From Roseococcus sp. SDR (GTDB lineage: Bacteria; Pseudomonadota; Alphaproteobacteria; Acetobacterales; Acetobacteraceae), in NCBI RefSeq assembly GCF_019083995.1, contig NZ_JAHRCU010000003.1:186001-250000 (forward strand): 64,000 bases of DNA, in the 5' to 3' direction. This document shows, in pieces, positions 8,669 to 17,444 of this stretch. Below the pieces are notes generated by a model that made no database searches, was not told the origin of the DNA, and worked only from the letters and a program-made list of their open reading frames with translations. The translations under genes and the position numbers were made by a program. The first letter of the stretch is position 1. The number at the start of each line of letters is the position of its first letter.

Positions 8669-8985
8669 GGGCCCGAGCCGAATGGCATTTCGGCCAGGGC
8701 CCTGACTACTGCCGCGGCTGCGCGGCCCTCGACCGCGACTGCGGCCTGGCCTGCCCCTACGCCGCCCACGCGCCGGCCAGCGTCGAGGGCGCTGCGGCCT
8801 GGGCCGCCGGCACCACCTGCGCCGCGGCGACCATGGCGGGCCTCGATCTCGACATGCCGGCCGCGCTCGCCACCGCTCGCGAGATGGGCGCCTCCGGCTG
8901 GGCCGCAGCCGAGTTGCTCCTGGCCATGCGCATGGGCCTCGCCGCCGGCAGCGCCGCGCGCCGCACTGATCCCCCCGGATCCTGA
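8291..8985 (+). CDS. Tail assembly chaperone, -1 frameshift product (gpGT-like)
   Basis: If ribosomes slip back one base at GGGAAAC (8656-8662, phased G GGA AAC), reading continues CGG CTA AGG and stays open until TGA at 8983-8985, adding about 108 residues. The added part starts LRARAEWHFGQGPDYCRGC, has a Cys-rich segment (DYCRGCAALDRDCGLACPY) and then an Ala-rich helix. It has no in-frame ATG/GTG near its beginning, so it is not an independent gene. The pattern corresponds to lambda gpG/gpGT, where the T part recruits tail tube subunits. Confidence 0.68.
8656..8662 (+). promoter_or_regulatory. Slippery heptamer for -1 frameshifting
   Basis: GGGAAAC is of the X XXY YYZ type and is correctly phased (G GGA AAC), four bases before the zero-frame TAA. 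After a -1 slip the new frame is open for over 300 bases. GC-rich downstream sequence could provide a stimulatory structure. Confidence 0.7.
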
Positions 8986-9014
8986 CCACCCCACCGACGC
9001 AGGAGGCATGACGC

Positions 9015-11168
9015 ATGGCGGATAGCACGCGCCGCGTCTCGGTCCGCCTGTCGCTGGACGACGCCGCCCGGGTCAAGCAGGAGCTGCGCGAGGTCGGCGA
9101 GACCGGCCAGCGCAGCCTGGAGCGCATCCAGGGCGGCGCCGATCGCGCCTCCCGCGCGCTGGACCTGCTCGACGTCGCCGTGCGCGGCGTGCAGATCGCC
9201 GGCCTTGCCGCAGGTCTGCGCGCGGTAGTGGTGGCCGGCGACGCGCTCACCCAGTCCATGGGGCGGCTCAACACCGCGCTGGGCTCCGTCGAGCGCGCCG
9301 GCGAGATCTACGACCGCCTCTATCGCGACAGCCTGCAGACCGGCGTCGCCGTCCGCGAGAGCGTCGACGCCTTTGCGCGCTTCTCGATCGCCGCCCGCGA
9401 GATCGGCGCCACCTCCGACCAGGTCGCCACGCTGGTCGGCGGCCTGCAGCGCATCGCCATTGCCTCGGGTGCCAGCCAGCAGGAAATCGCCTCCTCCACC
9501 CAACAGCTCGCCCAGGCGCTGGCGTCGGGCACGCTGCAGGGCGACGAACTGCGGTCCATCCTCGAAGGCCTGCCCACGCTGGCGCAGGCTCTGGCCCGCG
9601 AGCTCGGCGTCTCCATCGGCGAGCTGCGCAAGCTCGGCTCCGAGGGCAAGCTCACCGCCGACACGGTCTTCCCCGCGCTGCTGCGCGCCGTCGAGCGGCT
9701 GAACGGCGAGTTCGAGCGCGCCCCACTCTCCGTCGGCCGCGCCTTCGGGCAACTGACCGCCGCGGCGGACCAGTTCCTCGCCCGGCTGGACCAGGCGATC
9801 GGCCTGTCCAACGCCCTGGCGAGCGCGCTGTCCGGTGCCGCGCGCGTGCTAGACGGCGTCCGCCGCGGCTCCGGCCTGCTGCTCCCCTCTGAGCAGGAGG
9901 CCGACCGCCGCGCCCAGGCCGAGGCCCTGCGCGCCCAGATCGCCCGGTTGGAGGCGGAGAGCGAGGGGCAGAGCCTGCGCGCCCCGGTCCGCCGTGGCAG
10001 CATCCGTCCTGGCTTGGTGGGGGCGGCCCAGCAGCAGGCCGGCGTAGATCGCGCCGCCCGGCTGGAGGAGCTGCGCCGGCAGTACACGGAACTCCAGGAG
10101 GAGATCACTCGCGGCGAGGCGGCCGCTGGTGAGCGCCAGCGCACTGAGCAGGAGAGCGCCGCTGCCCAGGCCGCCGAGGCCCGCCGCCGCCGCACCGCCG
10201 CCGATGCCGAGGAACTGCGCAAGGCGCTCGACGTCCGCTTCCGGATCAACAGCGAATACGAGGACCGCGTCCGACGCCTGCGCGAGGCCGAGGCCGCGGG
10301 CGGCATCACTGCCGCGGATCGCACGCGCCTCGAGACGCTGGCCCTGCGCGAACGCGACGAGGCCCTGCGCCGCATCGAGGGCACCACCCGCCGCGTGGCT
10401 TCCATCCCGCGCCCGGACCGCGAGGCCGAGCGCGAGATCAACGACATCATCCGCGAGCGTGAGCGGCTGATCCAGAACAACGAGAACGCTCAGGAGCGCT
10501 ACACCCGCCGCCTCGAAACCCTCGGCCGGCTGGTAGAGCGCTCCGAGCGCATCGGGCAGCCCATCCCCGACGAGACCGTCTCGCGCGAGGCCAATGCCGC
10601 GCTGGAGGAGCTGGAGCGCAGCCAGCAGCGCGTCCAGCAGGCCACGGAGCGCACCAGCAACACGGCGCGCGAACTCGGCCTGACCTTCTCGTCGGCCTTC
10701 GAGGACGCGATCATCAAGGGCGAGAGCTTTTCCAAGGTGCTTCAGGGCATCCTGCAGGACATCGCCCGCATCGTCGTCCGGCGCACCATCACCGAGCCGC
10801 TCGGTACGGCGGTGACCTCCAGCCTGGCTGGCTTTGACTTCGGCTCGATCTTCTCCGGGATCGGCTCCGCGCTGGGTGGGCTGTTCCGCGCCGAGGGCGG
10901 GCCCGTGGCGGGTGGGCAACCCTACATCGTGGGCGAGCGCGGGCCCGAATGGTTCGTGCCGAACCGCAGCGGCACGGTGCTGCCCAACGGCATGGCGCCA
11001 GGCGGGCCGGTGATCAACCAGAGCATCACCATCGATGCGCGCGGCGCCGATGCCGGGGTCGAGGCGCGGCTGCGGGTGCTCTCGGCGCAGATCGTGCGCC
11101 AGGCCAGTGCCGCCACGCTCGACGCCATCCGCCGCGGCGGCAGCGCCACCTCTATCGTGCGGGGATAG
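9015..11168 (+). CDS. Tape measure protein
   Basis: A 717-residue protein of the tape-measure type, which sets tail length and is ejected with the DNA. Residues about 70-260 form the tape measure domain (MGRLNTALGSVERAGEIYDR, LQGDELRSILEGLPTLAQAL, LRKLGSEGKLTADTVFPALL). Long coiled-coil-like, charged segments follow (about 290-530). The C-terminus has the usual ending GGPVAGGQPYIVGERGPEWF. Roughly 700 residues predict a tail of about 105 nm at 1.5 Å per residue. It starts 29 bases after the frameshift product ends. Confidence 0.9.
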   Translation: MADSTRRVSVRLSLDDAARVKQELREVGETGQRSLERIQGGADRASRALDLLDVAVRGVQIAGLAAGLRAVVVAGDALTQSMGRLNTALGSVERAGEIYDRLYRDSLQTGVAVRESVDAFARFSIAAREIGATSDQVATLVGGLQRIAIASGASQQEIASSTQQLAQALASGTLQGDELRSILEGLPTLAQALARELGVSIGELRKLGSEGKLTADTVFPALLRAVERLNGEFERAPLSVGRAFGQLTAAADQFLARLDQAIGLSNALASALSGAARVLDGVRRGSGLLLPSEQEADRRAQAEALRAQIARLEAESEGQSLRAPVRRGSIRPGLVGAAQQQAGVDRAARLEELRRQYTELQEEITRGEAAAGERQRTEQESAAAQAAEARRRRTAADAEELRKALDVRFRINSEYEDRVRRLREAEAAGGITAADRTRLETLALRERDEALRRIEGTTRRVASIPRPDREAEREINDIIRERERLIQNNENAQERYTRRLETLGRLVERSERIGQPIPDETVSREANAALEELERSQQRVQQATERTSNTARELGLTFSSAFEDAIIKGESFSKVLQGILQDIARIVVRRTITEPLGTAVTSSLAGFDFGSIFSGIGSALGGLFRAEGGPVAGGQPYIVGERGPEWFVPNRSGTVLPNGMAPGGPVINQSITIDARGADAGVEARLRVLSAQIVRQASAATLDAIRRGGSATSIVRG

Positions 11169-11183
11169 GTCCAGGAGGGCATC

Positions 11184-11870
11184 ATGACCGAATACACCTG
11201 GCCCGCCACGCTGCGCCCGTCGCGGCTCAGCTTCTATCTGCAGCACAACACGCTACGCTTTGTCTCGCCGGTCACCCGCGCAACCCAGGTGCTGCGGCGC
11301 GAGGGTGCCCGCTGGGTGGCGGAGGCGAGCTTCGAGCCGCTGGGGCGTGTCCAGGCCGGGATGATGGACGGGCTGCTGGCGGCACTCGCCGGCTCGGCCA
11401 ACACGGTGCGCATCTGGGACTGGCGGCGCGAGTACCGCACCGGCGATCCGCGCAGCCAGGGCGATGTGCCGACCGGACCGTACTCCTTCTCGGACGCCAC
11501 CATCTTCACGGACGGGACCGGGCTGGTGGTGGGCTCAGGCAATCCCTCACTGGCGGCCGGCGCACCCCGCGGGGCGCTGTCCATCGTCACGCAGGGCTGG
11601 TGGCCGGGCACCGTAGCCGTGGGCGCCGGCGACTACATCGGCCTCGGCGGCCGGCTCCACATCGCCACGGCCGCGGTCGCAGCCTCCGGGGCAGGCACCG
11701 CCACCATCGCCATCGCGCCACCGCTGCGCGCCGCGGTGGTGGTCGGCGAGCCGCTGATCCTCTCCCTGCCGAGCGTGCCGATGCGGCTGGTCTCAGACGA
11801 CGAGGCGGCCAACCCGACGCGGCCGGGCCCCTTCGCCGCGGTCACCATCCGCATGGAGGAGGCGCTGTAG
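11184..11870 (+). CDS. Distal tail protein, unrecognised family
   Basis: A 228-residue beta-rich protein preceded by CCAGGAGGGC. It opens MTEYTWPATLRPSRLSFYLQ and contains VRIWDWRREYRTGDP and VPMRLVSDDEAANPTRPGPF. Position directly after the tape measure, where distal tail or baseplate-ring proteins are encoded, suggests a tail-tip role. I do not recognise a named family. Its TAG is two bases before the next ATG. Confidence 0.6.
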   Translation: MTEYTWPATLRPSRLSFYLQHNTLRFVSPVTRATQVLRREGARWVAEASFEPLGRVQAGMMDGLLAALAGSANTVRIWDWRREYRTGDPRSQGDVPTGPYSFSDATIFTDGTGLVVGSGNPSLAAGAPRGALSIVTQGWWPGTVAVGAGDYIGLGGRLHIATAAVAASGAGTATIAIAPPLRAAVVVGEPLILSLPSVPMRLVSDDEAANPTRPGPFAAVTIRMEEAL

Positions 11871-11872
11871 TC

Positions 11873-12439
11873 ATGTCCGGCACCCCACGCCTCAGCAACC
11901 AGGCAGCCTCCGCCGCCACCGCGCCGATCGCCACGCCGGTCGTCCTGGTTGAGCTCGACTTCGCCACCGGTCCCTTTCGCGTCTGGACCGGGCTCGGCCC
12001 GCTGGACTGGGCGGGGAAGGTGTTCGAGGGCGCCGGCAGCATCGGCGCCATCTCGGATGTGGAGGAGACGGTGGAGCTGCGCGCCGTGCGGCTCACCCTC
12101 GCGCTGTCGCCCGTGCCGCAGGAGGTGGTGGATATAGCGCTGGCTGAGCGCAGCTACCGCCTGCGGCCGGTCACGCTGTGGGGCGCCCTGCTGGACGCGC
12201 AGGGCGCCTTTGTCGCGGACCCGTTTCCACTCTGGGCCGGGCTGATGGACACCATGGAGGTCACGGACGGCGCGGAGCCCTCCGTGGCACTGGCCTGTGA
12301 GAGCCGGTTGGTCGACCTCGAGCGCGCCGAGGTGCGGCGCTACACCGACGCCGATCAGCAGGCGGAATACCCCGGCGATCGGTTCTTCGAGTTCGTCCCC
12401 GCCCTGCAGGAGGCGGAGATCCGGCTGCCTATCCAATGA
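11873..12439 (+). CDS. Tail-tip protein, DUF2163-like/gpL-like candidate
   Basis: A 188-residue protein. The ATG at 11873 is chosen because it follows the previous stop codon and the long upstream extension of this frame overlaps two real genes. It has VVLVELDFATGPFRVWTGLG near the start and WAGLMDTMEVTDGAEPSVAL later, the beta-sandwich layout of minor tail-tip proteins upstream of the NlpC-type and J-type proteins. It overlaps the next gene by 4 bp. The function is a positional inference. Confidence 0.58.
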   Translation: MSGTPRLSNQAASAATAPIATPVVLVELDFATGPFRVWTGLGPLDWAGKVFEGAGSIGAISDVEETVELRAVRLTLALSPVPQEVVDIALAERSYRLRPVTLWGALLDAQGAFVADPFPLWAGLMDTMEVTDGAEPSVALACESRLVDLERAEVRRYTDADQQAEYPGDRFFEFVPALQEAEIRLPIQ

Positions 12440-12789
12440 CCCGGCTACCCGACTGGCCGGAGCGGCTGGCGGCGCTGATCACCGTCGCTGAGCATCGGCC
12501 CTTCGACCTGGCGCGCTGGAACTGCGGGCGCCTCGCCTTGGCCGCGGTGGTGGCCTGCACCGGACACCGGCCGTCGTGGCAGCACCACCCCACGCTGGCG
12601 GCGATGGCGGACACTGCCGGCTTCCCCCGCGTCCCGGTGCCTTTCGCGCGCGCTGGCGACGTGGTGCTCGCCGCGGGCCCCGACCGCCTCGGCGTCGTGC
12701 TGGACGCCGGCCGCGCTGCCTTCGTCGGAACCGCGGGGCTGCTTCGCCTCCCCATCAACGCCTGCGCCATTGCCTGGAAGGTTGGCTGA
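12436..12789 (+). CDS. Tail assembly protein, DUF6950/NlpC-like
   Basis: A 117-residue protein in the position of the gpK-like NlpC/P60 tail peptidase. It has PFDLARWNCGRLALAAVVAC, which resembles the conserved Cys helix of the family, and GVVLDAGRAAFVG where a catalytic His would be expected but is absent, so activity is doubtful. The name DUF6950 is my recollection for this group. ATGA overlaps exist at both ends, so it is translationally coupled with its neighbours. Confidence 0.55.
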   Translation: MTRLPDWPERLAALITVAEHRPFDLARWNCGRLALAAVVACTGHRPSWQHHPTLAAMADTAGFPRVPVPFARAGDVVLAAGPDRLGVVLDAGRAAFVGTAGLLRLPINACAIAWKVG

Positions 12790-14810
12790 TGCCCGTCGCC
12801 ATTCCCTTCATCGCAGCCGCGGCGGGTGCCGCCGCCTCCGCCGTCATCGGTGGCGGCATCCTGGGCGCCGTGGCGGCCGCCGGCGCCGCCCTGGTGGTGT
12901 CCGCCGTCGGTGCCGCGGTCTTCCGCCCCAAGTCGCCCTCCGCCGCTCGCAGCGCCAACGTCACGCCAGGCACCGACACCGGCCCGGGCTCCGGCTTCGA
13001 TCCGCGCACGCCCGGCGCCGGCCGCACCCAATCCTTCCGCCAGCCCATCACCGAGCACCAGATCGTCTTCGGCCGCTGCCGCACCTCGGGCCCCGTCGTG
13101 TTCCTGCATTCCGCCACCGATGACGAGGGCCGCGCCGACGGCTTTCTCCACGTCGTCGTGGTGCTGGCGGCGCATCGCGTGCGCGCCATCGGCGAGGTGT
13201 TTCTCAACGGCACCGCCTCGACCGACGCGAAGTTCGCCGGACTGCTGCGGATCGATCGCGCGCTGGGCGATCCGGGTCAGGCCGCCAATAGCAATCTGGT
13301 GGCGGACACGGGTGGCCAATGGACCGCCGCGCATCGTGGCCAGGGCCGGGCCTACCTCGCCGTGCGGCTCAAGCTGCGGCCCGAGGCCTTTCCCTCCGGC
13401 GCGCCCAGCCTCTCGGCTATCGTCGAGGGGGCGGACACCATCCTCGATCCGCGCACCGGTGCCACCGGCTGGTCCGACAATCCCGCGCTCTGCCTAGCCT
13501 GGTACCTGACCTCGTCCTTCGGGTGGCGCGCGGCCTGGGCGGATATCGACCTGCCGGCGCTGATGGCGGCGGCGAACATCTGCGACGAGATCATGGGCCG
13601 GCGCGATGGCACCGCCGAGCGCCGCTACACCGTCAACGGCGCCGTCACGCTGGGCGAGGGCAAGATCGCCATCACCCGCAAGCTGGTCGCCGCCATGGCC
13701 GGCGCGCTCGTGGTGTCGGGTGGGCGCTTCTACATCCATGCGGGTGCACCCGCGCTGCCGGCGGCGACACTCACCTCCGACGACCTGCGCGGCGACGTCA
13801 CCATCGTCGGCTCGCGGCCGCGGCGGGATCTCTTCAACGGGGTGCGCGCCGTCTATGTCGAGCCGGCCGCCGCCTGGCAGCCCACCGACGCGCCACCGCT
13901 GCTGGCCAGCAACTACGTCACCGAGGATGGCAGCGAGGCGATCTACCGCGACATGGAGTTCCCGCTCACCACCTCGGCGGCGACCGTCCAGCGCCTGATG
14001 AAAATCGAGCTGGAGCGCAACCGCCGCCAGCGCGAGGTGGCGATGCAGGCCAACCTTTCGGCGCTGCGGCTGCGGCCCTGGGATGGGGTGACGGTGGCTC
14101 TCGACCGGCTCACGCCGTTCCCGGCGCGTGTGACCGGCTGGGCGCTGGCGCCGGATGGTGGGGTGAACCTGCAACTCGCGGAGGAGGATCCCGCCGTCTG
14201 GGCGTGGAACCCGGCGACGGACGAGCGGGCCACGGGGCAGAACCCCTCGGTGGTGCTGCCGAACCCAGGCGTGATCGCGGCGCCGGCGACCATCCTGGTG
14301 GAGACGCCAGTGGTGATCGCCTTCACGGCCATTGCCGTGTCCTGGTCGGCGGTGGGGTCGGCCTATCTCGCCGGCTACGAGATTGAGCTCCGGCCGGCCT
14401 CCGTCGCGGTCTGGCAGGGCTATGCCGGTGGCTTCGGCGCCACCGCCGTCGCTATCCCCACCGCGGAGCCGACCGCATTCCGCGTCCGGGCGCAGGCCCG
14501 CAGCGGAGCCGTGTCGGGCTGGCGCGAGGCGCTGGTGCCGGCCGCCGCGTCGGGCCTGGCTGCGACCGGCATCGCGAGCGGCGTGCGGCTGTCGGGCGGC
14601 TTTCCCGCGGATGCCGTTCGGCTGCAGGTGTTCGAAGCCAGCAGCGCCAGCCTGGCCGCCGCCATCAAGCTGGCCAGCGAGCCGACCGCGCTGCCATGGG
14701 ACCGCACCAGCCTCACCACCGGCCAGACCCGCTGGTACTGGCTGCGCAGCGTCTCGGCCGAGGGCAACGTCTCCGCCTTCGCCGGCCCGGTCACCGCCAC
14801 CGCCCTTTGA
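12789..14810 (+). CDS. Tail tip attachment protein, gpJ/TipJ-like
   Basis: A 673-residue protein starting at ATG 12789, which overlaps the previous stop codon. It begins with an Ala/Gly-rich hydrophobic segment (residues 1-45), then FDPRTPGAGRTQSFRQPI, FGRCRTSGPVVFLH and a central hub region (about 90-470: LVVSGGRFYIHAGA, YRDMEFPLTTS). Two fibronectin-type beta modules follow (about 495-670). This is the architecture of the central tail fibre or receptor-binding hub of long-tailed siphoviruses. It lies directly upstream of the tailspike gene. Confidence 0.75.
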   Translation: MPVAIPFIAAAAGAAASAVIGGGILGAVAAAGAALVVSAVGAAVFRPKSPSAARSANVTPGTDTGPGSGFDPRTPGAGRTQSFRQPITEHQIVFGRCRTSGPVVFLHSATDDEGRADGFLHVVVVLAAHRVRAIGEVFLNGTASTDAKFAGLLRIDRALGDPGQAANSNLVADTGGQWTAAHRGQGRAYLAVRLKLRPEAFPSGAPSLSAIVEGADTILDPRTGATGWSDNPALCLAWYLTSSFGWRAAWADIDLPALMAAANICDEIMGRRDGTAERRYTVNGAVTLGEGKIAITRKLVAAMAGALVVSGGRFYIHAGAPALPAATLTSDDLRGDVTIVGSRPRRDLFNGVRAVYVEPAAAWQPTDAPPLLASNYVTEDGSEAIYRDMEFPLTTSAATVQRLMKIELERNRRQREVAMQANLSALRLRPWDGVTVALDRLTPFPARVTGWALAPDGGVNLQLAEEDPAVWAWNPATDERATGQNPSVVLPNPGVIAAPATILVETPVVIAFTAIAVSWSAVGSAYLAGYEIELRPASVAVWQGYAGGFGATAVAIPTAEPTAFRVRAQARSGAVSGWREALVPAAASGLAATGIASGVRLSGGFPADAVRLQVFEASSASLAAAIKLASEPTALPWDRTSLTTGQTRWYWLRSVSAEGNVSAFAGPVTATAL

Positions 14811-14822
14811 TCGGAGAACGCC

Positions 14823-16652
14823 ATGCCGGCCCGCATCGACGACCTGCTGGTCCTGAACGCCAACCTCAACAAGAGCGACTTCGCGAAGTATCTGCGCGAC
14901 CGCGAGGCCGTGCTGCCGAATGATTTCGGCGGGCTGGGCGATGGCGTGGCGGATGACCGCACCGCCATCCAGGCCGCCTTCGATCGCGCCAGTGCGGACC
15001 AGAAATTCGCGATGATCCCGCCCGGCACCTGGAACGTCTCCGGCACGGTGACCCTGCCGGGCGGCGCGCGCGGGCTGATCATGCAGGGGACCATCCGCTA
15101 CACAGGCACGGTGCCGACCTCCGTGCTCGTGCTGGGCGATGGCGGCACCATCCGCAACGCCGAGAAGCTCTACACCGGGCTCAACGTGATCCGTCAGACG
15201 CTGTCGGACTGGTCCTCCGAAGCGGACATCGGCATCACCGTGCGCAACGTCGATGCGAGCCAGATCGAGCTGCGGCGGGTGGAAGGCTTCACCATCGGCA
15301 TGCGCACGTTGGGCGATGGCCGCGGCGTGGAGGACAGCACCTTCACGTTGGGCCGCATCGTGAACAACCGCATTGGCCTCGATATCTGGTGCGCGACGGC
15401 GACGGCCTGGAACACCTCCATCCGCTACTACGGCGGGCACTTCGCCCAGGCGACGGGGGTGAACGCGAGCCAGGACCGCTTTGGCGTGCGCTTCGGCAAT
15501 GAGGTGGGCGCCTACTCCAACCACAACCGCCACGTCTTCGACGCGCCGAACTTCGAGCTGCGCCAGGCCGGCAGCAACATCGCCATCCCCTTTCTGAACC
15601 AGACCTCGGGCTCTGCCATCATCGCGCGCAACATGCGCATGGAGGCGTGCTCACCGCTGGCGGCGCGGCACACGGCGGGCGCGCAGGATTGCGAGTACGA
15701 CATCGCCTGGACCAACACCTATCTTGTGGGCATCGACTACACGGCCACGGCGAACCGCTGCGGCAATGCGGTGATCAACCGGCACCGCGCGCCGGCGTCG
15801 CGGTTCCAGCGCTTCCTGGCCGGCGTGCCGAACATCCGCGCGGCGGCGTTCCGCCAGTCGGCGACGGAGATCGGCGTGGAGGGGCTGATCACCATCGCGA
15901 CCTCGACCACCACCGCGACCTTCATGGCGGATTTCTGCTTCAACGGGCTCGACGACGTCACCCCAACGGATCGGGCTTTGACGCTGGCCGCCCAGCGCGG
16001 CTTGTGCTGGTTGCTGGACGTATCGGCGACCAAGGAGTTTGCCCTCGTCCACACCCTGGCCGGCAACGCCCCTGGAGGTCGGCTGTTCGCGCGGTGCTTC
16101 GATGGCGCAGGCAACATCCGCACCAACCTGGCGGGCGACGTCCTGGCCTCCATCACCACCATGCTGTGGAGCCCGCCGGGTAAGCTTTGGACGGGCGGCT
16201 CCCCCATGGAGGATAGCAGCCTCAACCGCCGCCAAAGCCTGCGCTTTGGGCCAGCCGTGGCCTATGCCCAGATCGGCATCGTCGGCTTTGACGGGCCAAT
16301 CGACATGCAGTCGCTCCGGCTCTACGGGCTGCCGGAGGCCGCACCACCAGTGCTCAACGGCACGCCGCTGGCGCCCAACGGCGGGCGGCGGGAATTGGCG
16401 GCGGAGGTGTCGTGGGACCTGCCAAGCCTGGCGCCAGGGGCGACCGCGCTGCTCGACGTGACGGTAAACGGGGCGCGGACTGGCGACCTGGCGCAGGCGT
16501 CGCTGGTGTCGTCCACCCGCTTCATCGAGCTCGACGCATCCGTGTGGTCGAACAACACGGTGCGCGTCATGGCGCGAAATATCTCGGCGGCCACGTTCGA
16601 CTTGACGGCCGTGACGCTGTCAGTGGGGGTGGTGAAGCGGCGGATGCCGTGA
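14823..16652 (+). CDS. Tailspike with pectate-lyase-like beta-helix
   Basis: A 609-residue protein. The N-terminal region (1-35) is an adaptor-like segment, followed by NDFGGLGDGVADDRTAIQAA, the signature start of the pectate-lyase/right-handed beta-helix fold of phage tailspikes. Repeated beta stretches (GITVRNVDASQIELRRVEGF and similar) continue to about residue 300. The C-terminal 200 residues are likely a trimerisation or receptor-binding part. It would bind or cleave surface polysaccharide. It is the last gene of the late operon; the next gene is convergent after 6 bp. Confidence 0.78.
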   Translation: MPARIDDLLVLNANLNKSDFAKYLRDREAVLPNDFGGLGDGVADDRTAIQAAFDRASADQKFAMIPPGTWNVSGTVTLPGGARGLIMQGTIRYTGTVPTSVLVLGDGGTIRNAEKLYTGLNVIRQTLSDWSSEADIGITVRNVDASQIELRRVEGFTIGMRTLGDGRGVEDSTFTLGRIVNNRIGLDIWCATATAWNTSIRYYGGHFAQATGVNASQDRFGVRFGNEVGAYSNHNRHVFDAPNFELRQAGSNIAIPFLNQTSGSAIIARNMRMEACSPLAARHTAGAQDCEYDIAWTNTYLVGIDYTATANRCGNAVINRHRAPASRFQRFLAGVPNIRAAAFRQSATEIGVEGLITIATSTTTATFMADFCFNGLDDVTPTDRALTLAAQRGLCWLLDVSATKEFALVHTLAGNAPGGRLFARCFDGAGNIRTNLAGDVLASITTMLWSPPGKLWTGGSPMEDSSLNRRQSLRFGPAVAYAQIGIVGFDGPIDMQSLRLYGLPEAAPPVLNGTPLAPNGGRRELAAEVSWDLPSLAPGATALLDVTVNGARTGDLAQASLVSSTRFIELDASVWSNNTVRVMARNISAATFDLTAVTLSVGVVKRRMP

Positions 16653-16658
16653 GCGAGG

Positions 16659-16865
16659 TCAGAACACGCGATCGGTGATGATCAGCGGCGTGTCGGGCGG
16701 TACCAAGCCGTGCTCTCGCGCGAGCTGCCGCGAAACGAACAAAATCATCTTGCGGCCATCGTCACCGACATGGTCCCAAATGCGAAACACCTCCTCCCGC
16801 TCATTAGGGCGTGGCTTACGGCCAAGGACCCGCTTTGGCATCGCAGTGCTGTCCTTGACTCTCAT
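16659..16865 (-). CDS. Small hypothetical protein at phage/cargo border
   Basis: A 68-residue basic protein, MRVKDSTAMPKRVLGRKPRP then EEVFRIWDHVGDDGRKMILF. I chose the ATG ending at 16865 because AGGAG lies 8 bases before it; a longer frame goes to 16913. I recognise no domain. It is convergent with the tailspike gene and marks the point where phage structural genes give way to metal-resistance genes. Confidence 0.5.
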   Translation of the reverse strand: MRVKDSTAMPKRVLGRKPRPNEREEVFRIWDHVGDDGRKMILFVSRQLAREHGLVPPDTPLIITDRVF

Positions 16866-16926
16866 CAGCATCTCTCCTGTCCAGCAACCTGCCCCAACGC
16901 CAGCCAGGACCATGATGGCGTGCCAG

Positions 16927-17370
16927 TCAGCAGATCACACCATGCCCTGACCCGAGGCAGTGGCCATGTGTATGATCGGCCAGGGTTTCGATGATGCGGC
17001 ACTCCGCCACGCGGCCGCCTTGGCAGGCCTCCGCCACCCGGGACAGTTCAGCGCGCAAGGCCGTCAATTGCCGCATCTTCGCGTCGATCGCCTCGATCTG
17101 CGACATGGCAGCCGCGTGCGCCTTGCCACAATCCTGTTCCGGCTCGGCCGCCAGATCCAACAGTGCGCGCACCGCCGGCATCGCGAAGCCCAGCTCCCGC
17201 GCGTGCCGGATGAAGCCGAGGCGCTGCAGGTGTGACGCCGCATAGGCTCTATGTCCACCCGCGGTGCGGCCAGGTTCCGGCAGCAGCCCCTCCGCCTCAT
17301 ACCAGCGGATCGTGGTCGGCTTCACGCCGGTCGCGCGGGACAGATCGCCGATGGACAGGCTCTTTTGCAT
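16927..17370 (-). CDS. MerR-family metal-responsive regulator (CadR/PbrR/ZntR type)
   Basis: A 147-residue protein with an N-terminal MerR helix-turn-helix (LSIGDLSRATGVKPTTIRWY, then GGHRAY), a coiled dimerisation helix and a metal-binding C-terminus. Cysteines at 81, 116, 124, 138 and 147 plus the His-rich HTHGHC fit CadR/PbrR-like sensors of Cd, Pb or Zn. I start at the ATG ending at 17370, since the longer frame would include the operator. It diverges from the P-type ATPase gene, whose promoter has the 19-bp MerR spacer, so it should activate that operon by DNA distortion when metal binds. Confidence 0.85.
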   Translation of the reverse strand: MQKSLSIGDLSRATGVKPTTIRWYEAEGLLPEPGRTAGGHRAYAASHLQRLGFIRHARELGFAMPAVRALLDLAAEPEQDCGKAHAAAMSQIEAIDAKMRQLTALRAELSRVAEACQGGRVAECRIIETLADHTHGHCLGSGHGVIC

Positions 17371-17387
17371 GATCCGAAGATGGGGGC

Positions 17388-17418
17388 TTGCACCTCCAGT
17401 CGCTAGAGGTCCCATAAC
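17388..17418 (+). promoter_or_regulatory. MerR-type promoter and operator of the ATPase operon
   Basis: The -35 element TTGCAC (17388-17393) and the -10 element CATAAC (17413-17418) are separated by 19 bp, the over-long spacer typical of MerR-controlled promoters. Between them lies the dyad ACCTCCAG-TCG-CTAGAGGT (17392-17410), 7 of 8 positions symmetric. Transcription would start near 17425. Confidence 0.75.
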
Positions 17419-17444
17419 GTGCCCGCATGATATGGAGCGGGCTC

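Noticed and set aside
13494-15533. 679-residue minus-strand open frame opposite the tail tip and tailspike genes
   Set aside because: No domain and shadow-type composition; the + strand genes there have recognisable folds and ribosome sites.
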